DNA from: [Scytonema hofmanni] UTEX 2349
GTDB lineage: Bacteria; Cyanobacteriota; Cyanobacteriia; Cyanobacteriales; Nostocaceae
Assembly (NCBI RefSeq): GCF_000582685.1
Contig: NZ_KK073768.1
Span: forward strand, 4,833,190 to 4,862,700
Reading direction: 5' to 3'
Length of the DNA: 29,511 nucleotides
The position numbers and the translations under genes were made by a program. Each line of letters begins with the position of its first letter. The stretch's first letter is position 1. The notes below the pieces were generated by a model. That model did not search any database, had not been told where the DNA came from, and saw nothing but the letters and a program-made list of their open reading frames with translations. Shown here in pieces: positions 24,009-29,511 of the stretch.

Positions 24009-25145
24009 TTAACGCTCTTCAATGGCGGTGTAAGCAATTTCGTGCAGACCGTTGTAAACTTGGGTAGGACGGAAAATGCGGTTTTCTGCGAGTTGTTCTT
24101 TCCAGTGAGCTAACCAACCAGTAACACGAGCGATCGCAAATATTGGTGTAAACAAATCTGTAGGAATTCCTAATTTGGCATACACTAAACCCGAATAAAA
24201 GTCAACATTAGGATAAATTCCTTTGTGACCGAGTTTCTCTTCTACCACCCGTTCCATCTCAACGGCGATGTCATAGTACTTGTCGCTGCCGAATTTCGCA
24301 AACAATTGCTGTGCTAAGTCTTGCAAAATCGTGGCTCGTGGGTCTTTCACTTTGTAAACACGATGTCCAAAGCCCATAATTTTGGCTTTGCGTTGCAGAC
24401 AATCTTCTAAGTAAGGACGCACGTTCGCGATCGAGCCAATTTCTTCTAACATTTGAATAACTTCTTCGTTTGCCCCACCGTGCAAAGGTCCTCCCAAGGT
24501 TCCGACTGCACTGGCAACCACGGCGTAAGGGTCAGTTAAGGTAGAAGCTGTCACCCTCGCGCTGAAGGTGGAGGCATTCATTGTATGCTCGGCATGAAGT
24601 ATCAAGCAGACATCAAAAATTCGCGCTGCTAGCGGATCGGGTTCTTTCTCGCTCAACATATAGAGAAAGTTAGCGGAGTAATCCAGGTCATCGCGAGGAC
24701 GCACCGGATCGTTACCTTTTCGCATTAACTGAAACGCTGCTACCATTGTCGGAATGGTTGCCAACAAGCGAACCACTGCATCCCGAATGTAGATAGGGTT
24801 ATGTAAGTCCCGGCGAGAATAAAACAAGCCTAAAGCTGCGGCTGAGGCTTGCAGAGCATCCATTGGATGACCGCTTTCTGGAAAGCATTTCATCATATCG
24901 CGGATGCGGTATTTTATCCGTCTATGGTGGCGAACTTCATGCTCAAACTCTTTTAGTTCTTCTGACGTGGGCAACTGACCCCAGATTAACAGATAAGCAG
25001 TTTCCAGAAATGTACTTTTTTCTGCTAGTTCCTCAATTCTAATGCCACGATACTCTAGTATTCCCTTTTGCCCGTCAACGTTGCTGATACTGGATTGGGC
25101 GGCGGCAATGCCTTCCAAACCGGGCTGATATTCGCACACCATCAT
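24009..25145 (-). CDS. gltA: Citrate synthase
   Basis: A 378-residue citrate synthase of the short bacterial type, making citrate from oxaloacetate and acetyl-CoA. The catalytic residues are visible as His222 (GGPLHGGAN), His261 (GFGHRVYK) and Asp315 (NVDFYSG), with HAEHTMNAS upstream. The N-terminus (MMVCEYQPGLEGIAAAQSSI, then VDGQKGILEYRG) is typical of cyanobacterial proteins. The start is ATG 25145, with a second Met immediately after. It lies upstream of ndhA on the same strand, but the repeat array makes co-transcription doubtful. It feeds the incomplete or bypassed TCA cycle that supplies 2-oxoglutarate for nitrogen assimilation. Confidence 0.95.
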   Translation of the reverse strand: MMVCEYQPGLEGIAAAQSSISNVDGQKGILEYRGIRIEELAEKSTFLETAYLLIWGQLPTSEELKEFEHEVRHHRRIKYRIRDMMKCFPESGHPMDALQASAAALGLFYSRRDLHNPIYIRDAVVRLLATIPTMVAAFQLMRKGNDPVRPRDDLDYSANFLYMLSEKEPDPLAARIFDVCLILHAEHTMNASTFSARVTASTLTDPYAVVASAVGTLGGPLHGGANEEVIQMLEEIGSIANVRPYLEDCLQRKAKIMGFGHRVYKVKDPRATILQDLAQQLFAKFGSDKYYDIAVEMERVVEEKLGHKGIYPNVDFYSGLVYAKLGIPTDLFTPIFAIARVTGWLAHWKEQLAENRIFRPTQVYNGLHEIAYTAIEER

Positions 25146-25257
25146 GGCAACACCATCTGTTTTATGAAAGTTTTGCTGAGGCTAACTTACCAGAAATTGT
25201 TATCTTCATAACAGTATCTCTTGTAACCATAGTCGTTTTAAAACTATAAAGAAACCG

Positions 25258-25752
25258 TTACAGCAAATACTTGGGTGGCGTCAACCAAAACATCTGACTA
25301 CGACCCAGATATGAGCCTTTTTCTGGTAGTTTTATTCCGATCATACCTGCTTTTTTGAGGACTAAACCTCCTTTGGCATCACCCCAAAGGAGAATGGACG
25401 CCCATTCGCTCAAACAAGGTTCATGTCCAACGAGTGCAAGTTGCGTTTGCGGTGAATAATTTCTCGGTTCCAACCAGTCAGCAAGCCAATTATGAATATC
25501 GCCATCAAAGCCCAGGTAGATGCATTCTTCCATTTGCGAACTTAGTCCGGTGGCAATGAGGATTTCTGCGGTTTGACGAGCGCGTACTAAGGGACTGGTG
25601 GCGATCAAATCAAAGTGTAAACCCAACGTTTTCAGTCGTTGGGCAATTTTCTCAGTTTTTTGTCGCCCTTCTTTGGTAAGCGATCGCTCTTCATCTGTAA
25701 TATCAGATCCACCCGATTCGGCGATGCCGTGACGAATTAAGTACAGTTCCAC
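25258..25752 (-). CDS. sixA: SixA-type phosphohistidine phosphatase
   Basis: A 164-residue histidine phosphatase of the SixA group. ELYLIRHGIAES carries the RHG active-site motif at residues 7-9, SPLVRARQTAEIL is the conserved arginine region, and LALVGHEPCLSEW contains the second catalytic His. I choose a GTG start at 25752, directly before ELYLIRHG, because the alternative ATG at 25797 adds 15 residues (MPNAQCPLTTNNQQS) encoded by spacer repeats. Neither start has a clear ribosome site, so the repeat expansion may have displaced it. The target phosphohistidine protein is unknown; in enteric bacteria SixA acts on HPt or PTS proteins. Confidence 0.85.
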   Translation of the reverse strand: MELYLIRHGIAESGGSDITDEERSLTKEGRQKTEKIAQRLKTLGLHFDLIATSPLVRARQTAEILIATGLSSQMEECIYLGFDGDIHNWLADWLEPRNYSPQTQLALVGHEPCLSEWASILLWGDAKGGLVLKKAGMIGIKLPEKGSYLGRSQMFWLTPPKYLL

Positions 25753-25969
25753 AGATTGTTGGTTGTTGGTTGTTAGTGGGCATTGGGCATTGGGCATTGG
25801 GCAAGAGGGAGGGGGAAGGGGGAAAGGAAAAAAGGGGAAAGGGAAAGAAAAATATCATGAATTGTTTTAAATAATTCTTTATTTCCATACATGAGTCCCT
25901 TTTCCCCTCTTATCCTCAACCCTTTCCCCTTTCCCCTTTCCCCTTTCCCCTTTCCCCAGTCCCCTTTCC
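25753..25969. repeat. Repeat-filled spacer: TTGGTTG, GGGCATT, purine and CCCCTTT arrays
   Basis: In order: TTGTTGG units (25756-25775), three GGGCATT heptamers (25776-25798), about 50 bases of purine-rich sequence (25803-25853), a short AT-rich unique part, and then about six CCCCTTT or CCCTTTC units (25919-25969). The purine and pyrimidine blocks are complementary (GGGGAAAGG against CCTTTCCCC) and could form a long stem between sixA and the DHH gene. Confidence 0.8.
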
Positions 25970-27244
25970 CTACTCAGATTGAATTAAATTATCTTTAGGA
26001 TTCACTAAGCGCAGTAACTTTTGCTTAATTTGGGTATCGAAGACTTCCCATTTCATCTTCGCATAGGCAGAATTTTCGTTGCATCCAGATAAGAAACCCA
26101 TCGGAATCTCAAAACCACCTGCGCTGGTTCTCCCACCACCAAAAAAGCGTCCGGTGCTATCTTGCCCAAAGGCTTCTTTGATAAACTCGTCGGGGTCTAA
26201 GGTAAGTTTGGTAGTTCTCAAAGAACCTACAACTATTTCGAGTTCGTCGTCTTCGTCGTGAACAATGCCGTAAACTACGGCAGTATGAACGTTTTCTTCT
26301 GTCACCAAAAAATCAGCCGCTTGGGGGATGGCATCGCGGTCATCGTAGCGTATGTACCCGACTCCCGCAATGGAAAAGTTGTTTTTGACGATGCGATTTT
26401 TTAGCGATCGCTCAATCACATCCATCACAGGTTTGGAACGATTTGCCTGTAGTACTGCATTCAGCAGTTGGGCGTCACAAAATCGACTTAGATACGCAGC
26501 TGCCATAAAGTCCTCTTCTTGCGCTTGCATCAGTCGATTTGTATCAGATCGCAAGCCATGCATCAAGGCAGTAGCGCATTTTATGTGTTGATTTGTGCCA
26601 TTATCTAAGATCAATAAACCTGCTTGTAAGTATTGAGTAAAAATTGTTGCCGTCGCTCGCACAAAAGGACGGATATCAACAAATTCTGACTTCAGTTCTC
26701 CTTGTGAGCTATGATGATCAATGACCGCTACTAGTGGCATTCCTGCCTGCTGCACTACTGCCAATAGTTGACTAGTCGTTCCTTGGTTATCGATTAATAC
26801 GAAACCTTGATAAGATGACAAATCCTTGCTTTTCAGGGTTTGCACTGACCAACGCTGTGCCGGTAAACCTGTCAGCTTGACTAAGGCAATGTTTTCTTGG
26901 TGCGAGAGTGTGCCAGCGTAAATTATTTCACATTTTATATCGTACTGCTGGGCAATTAATTGGTAAGCCCAAGCACAAGAAAGAGCATCAGGGTCAGGAA
27001 AATCTTGGAGAATTACCAGCTGGCGATCGTGTCGGTGTGCTGTAAGCGTTTGACGCAACTCTTCTGATTTCTGATTTCCCTGGCTATTACGTCCAGCCGA
27101 AGAATTATTTCCGTCACTTGTCACAAAGGACGGCTTTGTGGTTGGAAGCTGAATCGCTTCTTGGTTTATTTCTAAATCATCAGGGTTGACTTCCGAAGTT
27201 AATGACAAGCTTTTCAAGTGAGTACGGGGAGAATTTAATTGCAT
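25970..27244 (-). CDS. DHH/DHHA1 family phosphoesterase (NrnA-like)
   Basis: A 424-residue protein with DHH-superfamily motifs: QDFPDPDALSCAW (motif I, metal-binding Asp residues), a conserved FVLIDNQGT (motif II), VAVIDHHSSQGE (the DHH motif), and a C-terminal DHHA1 part ending GRFFGGGRTSAGGFEIPMGF. Such enzymes hydrolyse short oligoribonucleotides, pAp or cyclic dinucleotide products; the exact substrate cannot be told. I prefer ATG 27244. An open frame continues to an ATG at 27343, but its first ~19 residues are encoded by a MITE (27287-27380), so they are probably not native. About 100 residues before motif I are Ser/Thr-rich and poorly conserved in appearance. Confidence 0.85.
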   Translation of the reverse strand: MQLNSPRTHLKSLSLTSEVNPDDLEINQEAIQLPTTKPSFVTSDGNNSSAGRNSQGNQKSEELRQTLTAHRHDRQLVILQDFPDPDALSCAWAYQLIAQQYDIKCEIIYAGTLSHQENIALVKLTGLPAQRWSVQTLKSKDLSSYQGFVLIDNQGTTSQLLAVVQQAGMPLVAVIDHHSSQGELKSEFVDIRPFVRATATIFTQYLQAGLLILDNGTNQHIKCATALMHGLRSDTNRLMQAQEEDFMAAAYLSRFCDAQLLNAVLQANRSKPVMDVIERSLKNRIVKNNFSIAGVGYIRYDDRDAIPQAADFLVTEENVHTAVVYGIVHDEDDELEIVVGSLRTTKLTLDPDEFIKEAFGQDSTGRFFGGGRTSAGGFEIPMGFLSGCNENSAYAKMKWEVFDTQIKQKLLRLVNPKDNLIQSE

Positions 27245-27286
27245 AAACAACTTTTTTGTGAGGGTGAGGCTTGATTTAAATTTATT

Positions 27287-27380
27287 AGGACTTACGCACT
27301 CAGCCTTTGAGAAAACAAGACTTAGATAGGTGCTTCCTCCCATCGCAATTACGGAAATACGTAGTGCGTGCGTAAGTCCT
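27287..27380. mobile_element. MITE A, AGGACTTACGCAC ends, at the 5' end of the DHH gene
   Basis: Terminal inverted repeats of 13 bases, AGGACTTACGCAC (27287-27299) and GTGCGTAAGTCCT (27368-27380), bound a 94-bp element. TTTATT occurs directly to the left (27281-27286) and, one base further out, to the right (27382-27387), consistent with a target duplication. The interior matches fragment B near 28.06 kb in reverse orientation. Confidence 0.85.
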
Positions 27381-28055
27381 GTTTATTTGTTAATAAATAC
27401 AACTACTCATTTATTGGTTTCGCCACACCCATACGATCTTCGCAAAGTTTTTGTAGCCTAGCACTGTGTCTGCAAGTTGATTTTTTTCTCAGCCTAATCA
27501 TAAAGATTAATCTTTAGGATTAATCCATAAGTATAAGTTATGATTGAGGAAAATTTTCAACCAACATTTATGTTTTAGCTTTTCCGAGTAACATGGATGA
27601 AAATGAGTCACAAACTCAGAATACAGGGTTTTTTAATTTTGCGGAAATTTCGAGCGCAAAAAGTTTCAAATCACAACTTTCAATCTTGCTTGCGCGAATT
27701 TTTAACTTTTAATTTTTAATTTTTTAGGACTTACACAAAAACTCTCTCAAACTGTTATTCCTTCTCCTTCGGAGCAGTTGAAGAGGGACTTCGTTTTCCC
27801 CTTCACACACAAAATCAATCGGTAATATTCTTTACTTTCCGCTAAAAGCTCAATCAATAATTAACAATTATTTCTAAACAAAAACGGGCTGTTAATGTTT
27901 CATGAACAAAATTCCGCTTATTTAGAGCGTATCTTAGTTACTTTGTACTGCTTTCATGTACAATTAAAAATCTTGTATTGATTTTTAATCATACAGCTTT
28001 GGCAGAAAATGTTGGCAAAATTTTCTTGATAAAGCTACAATGTGGCGTTATTTCT

Positions 28056-28131
28056 ACAGGACTTATGCACGAACTACGTATTTCCGTCCCAATCGACGTA
28101 ACGGAAGCAATCTCAAAGTCTTGTTTTCTGG
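28056..28131. mobile_element. MITE B, related to MITE A in inverse orientation, one end lost
   Basis: From CAGGACTTATGCACGAACTA through ACGTATTTCCGT and to AGTCTTGTTTTCT the sequence aligns with the reverse complement of MITE A. The matching right terminal repeat is missing, although AAAGTCCTA occurs at 28172-28180 across the HNH gene's last codons. It appears to be an older, degraded copy. Confidence 0.7.
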
Positions 28132-28169
28132 TAACAAGTGGACTGCTGTCTAAAAATAACAAATAATTA

Positions 28170-28667
28170 TCAAAGTCCTATGACATATTTTTGCCACTCT
28201 TGGTGTAATCCACTTTTAAGATGTTTGCTGACCTCAAAATAAAGGCTGCTATAAGGCTGTCTGGGCGGATGACGCAAAGGCATGTTAGCCTCGTGAGGCG
28301 TGCGGCTGCCTTTTTTAACATTACAGCGGACACAAGCCGTAACAATGTTATCCCAGGTATCGCCACCACGACGCGATCGCGGTAAAACGTGGTCTAGGGT
28401 CAATTCATCTCCTGTGTAACCGCAGTATTGACAAGTATGACCGTCACGATGCAAGATATTTCGGCGAGTAAGAGGAATTTCCTTGTAGGGAACGCGCACA
28501 TAATGGCGCAAGCGGATCACAGTTGGCAGCGGAAATTCAGAATACAGGAATTTCCCATTGTGTTCCACCCGCTCTGCCTTGCCTTTGATCAACAAAACTA
28601 CCGCACGACGCCAGCTTGTGATGTTGAGCGGTTCGTAAGAGGCGTTAAGGACTAAAACCTTCCCCAT
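28170..28667 (-). CDS. HNH endonuclease family protein
   Basis: A 165-residue HNH protein. RDGHTCQYCG and TACVRCN are the two zinc-binding CxxC pairs, and LTLDHVLPRSRRGGDTWDNI is the His-containing catalytic core; KKGSRTPHEANM follows as in the common cyanobacterial form. The N-terminal VLVLNASYEPLNITSWRRAVVLLIKGKAE is highly characteristic of this widespread chromosomal family, which is conserved as a stand-alone gene and need not be part of a phage or restriction system. Its role in the cell is unknown. The start is ATG 28667. The last codons (I-G-L-stop) fall in the AAAGTCCTA motif that resembles a MITE end. Confidence 0.9.
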   Translation of the reverse strand: MGKVLVLNASYEPLNITSWRRAVVLLIKGKAERVEHNGKFLYSEFPLPTVIRLRHYVRVPYKEIPLTRRNILHRDGHTCQYCGYTGDELTLDHVLPRSRRGGDTWDNIVTACVRCNVKKGSRTPHEANMPLRHPPRQPYSSLYFEVSKHLKSGLHQEWQKYVIGL

Positions 28668-29045
28668 TGATTAGCGCTCAATGTATTAGTTTTACATATA
28701 TTAACACAATTATACTCCGCTTTGAAGATGATAATAAATTATACTTCCGACATAATTTACAAATTTTGGGTAAGTCTTTGTAGCAGGACTTACCCAAAGT
28801 TAACGAATTGTAGGGGCAATTCATGAATTACCCCTACGTCAATTCAAGGTTTTGGCGAGATGAGTGCGTAAGTCCTGTGTAGAAAAGTGGTGGAAGTATG
28901 GTGTGGGTTAAGTGGTGGAAGTAAAAAATAATATTTTAATTAGCTTTGCCAGCATCAAATTACCAGGTTGTACCAATTAAGTAACGAAAGGTAAACTTCA
29001 GGCATTAAATCTGATGAGTGCTTCTAGCGATGGAATAAGTAGATA
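28668..29045. other. Spacer between HNH gene and tnpB element, with MITE C
   Basis: Holds the HNH promoter region, MITE C (28784-28877) and, next to it, a GGGTAAGTC / GACTTACCC inverted pair (28768-28795). Bases 28880-29045 show nothing recognisable. Confidence 0.5.
28784..28877. mobile_element. MITE C, AGGACTTAC ends with different interior
   Basis: Ends CAGGACTTAC (28784-28793) and GTAAGTCCTG (28868-28877) are inverted, and the length is again about 94 bases. The interior differs from A and B and contains its own palindrome, GTAGGGGcAATTC / GAATTaCCCCTAC. It looks like another element mobilised by the same transposase, or a chimera. Confidence 0.7.
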
Positions 29046-29051
29046 GTCACA

Positions 29052-29093
29052 GTTGACATCCTCCTCGACCTTTAGGTACGAGGATTCCAAAGA
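29052..29093 (-). mobile_element. IS200/IS605-type right end with hairpin (possible guide RNA end)
   Basis: A clean hairpin, TCCTCG-ACCT-TT-AGGT-A-CGAGGA (29062-29084), lies just beyond the tnpB stop codon, followed on the minus strand by GATGTCAAC. Sub-terminal hairpins at the right end are the recognition structures for IS200/IS605 transposition. The RNA that guides TnpB also ends at this side of the element in characterised cases. The exact cleavage site was not determined. Confidence 0.7.
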
Positions 29094-29511
29094 TCACTCT
29101 TTGGGCTTCCTCTTTCCGCGACTCAACTTACTTGAAGGAATTTCTTCCGACATGCAGAGGCTGATGTCTCCAGAGGCGTTTAACGTTCCCGTGTGCCCCA
29201 CGGTACGAAGTGCAAGTTCCAGTATGTTTCGAGCGGCATTCCAGTCTCTGTCTAAAACTAACCCACACTGATGACATTTATGAGTTCTTTGACTCAAAGA
29301 CTTCTTAATAACTTCCCCACACTTGGAACAGTTTTGGCTGGTGTAGTGCGGTGGGACGGCAACCGTTGCCACCCCAAAAACCTTACCGAAATACTCCAAC
29401 CAGTTTCGGAAAGCCGACCAAGTCGCGTCCGATATCGACTTAGACAGTTTCCTGTTTTTAACCATATTCCGCACCTGCAAGTCTTCGTAGGCAACCAAGT
29501 CGTTAGACTGG
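29094..29511 (-). CDS. tnpB: TnpB (IS200/IS605 family), C-terminal part, runs off window
   Basis: The frame stays open to the right edge (residues QSNDL precede VAYEDL), so this is the C-terminal ~138 residues of a longer protein. VAYEDLQVRNMVKN holds the RuvC-like Glu. A zinc finger follows (CSKCG...CHQCG), then LDRDWNAARNIL with the last RuvC Asp. These are the hallmarks of TnpB, an RNA-guided nuclease ancestral to Cas12. The N-terminal half, and any tnpA, lie outside the window, so activity cannot be judged. The C-terminal tail after NASGD is typical of cyanobacterial copies. Confidence 0.92.
   Translation of the reverse strand, partial: QSNDLVAYEDLQVRNMVKNRKLSKSISDATWSAFRNWLEYFGKVFGVATVAVPPHYTSQNCSKCGEVIKKSLSQRTHKCHQCGLVLDRDWNAARNILELALRTVGHTGTLNASGDISLCMSEEIPSSKLSRGKRKPKE

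Larger units (their letters stand above)
27245..28169. other. Intergenic region with several fold-back elements
   Basis: About 925 bases without a credible gene. It holds MITE A (27287-27380) and the related fragment MITE B (about 28056-28131). An isolated AGGACTTACAC end occurs at 27726, and paired GATTAATC motifs at about 27506-27527. The 62-codon plus-strand frame at 27978-28166 runs through MITE B and is rejected. Confidence 0.6.

Noticed and set aside
23752..24113. Several 67-98 codon ORFs with MPNAQCP or GHWALGI repeats
   Set aside because: Pure translations of the GGGCATT heptamer array.
27978..28166. 62-codon plus-strand ORF before the HNH gene
   Set aside because: It runs through MITE B; codons coincide with the element's terminal repeat and there is no ribosome site.
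28170..28667. HNH gene as part of a phage or restriction-defence island
   Set aside because: It has the standard chromosomal N-terminus of a stand-alone cyanobacterial family and no phage or methyltransferase neighbours.

Overview
The window comes from a filamentous, probably heterocyst-forming cyanobacterium (Nostocales type). The reasons are many HIP1 octamers (GCGATCGC), short tandem heptamer-like repeats between genes, a Mo-dependent-nitrogenase-family small protein, an NDH-1 cluster in cyanobacterial order (ndhA-I-G-E followed by nadK), and a mycosporine-like amino acid (MAA, UV sunscreen) gene cluster. The species cannot be named from the sequence alone.

Left part (1-5.4 kb, all minus strand): the N-terminal piece of an IS transposase running off the edge, a Mo-nitro_C family small protein, a sensor histidine kinase, a secreted DM13-domain protein and a membrane glycosyltransferase of the GT39/PMT type. 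A gene-poor stretch of about 1.1 kb follows. Middle part (6.5-16.1 kb, all plus strand): mysA, mysB and mysC (4-deoxygadusol synthase, its O-methyltransferase, and the ATP-grasp ligase that makes mycosporine-glycine), then an EamA/DMT-type exporter, a TauD-type Fe(II)/2-oxoglutarate oxygenase and an NRPS-like mysE. The exporter and oxygenase genes are bracketed by two near-identical 115-bp direct repeats, so they look like a cassette placed between mysC and mysE. The adenylation domain of MysE reads as the classical glycine code (DILQLGLIWK) rather than a serine code, and a half condensation domain is attached at its N-terminus. The simplest reading is a pathway to mycosporine-2-glycine, further oxidised by the TauD enzyme (a palythine-type or hydroxylated product is possible) and exported by the EamA protein. 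Convergent to mysE lies a second methyltransferase whose usual catalytic histidine is missing, then a decayed 99-bp copy of part of the upstream histidine kinase, and an aromatic amino acid permease.

Right part (19.5-29.5 kb, minus strand) is mostly housekeeping: nadK, ndhE, ndhG, ndhI, ndhA, gltA, a SixA-type phosphatase, a DHH phosphoesterase and an HNH endonuclease, ending in an IS200/IS605-type tnpB that runs off the edge. The spacers here are full of small non-autonomous elements. There is a 211-bp element with 6-bp target duplication between ndhE and ndhG, a family of about 94-bp elements ending in AGGACTTAC (one inserted at the 5' end of the DHH gene), AGACGTTCC palindromes, and paired purine-rich/pyrimidine-rich tandem repeats.

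No tRNA, rRNA or CRISPR array was seen.
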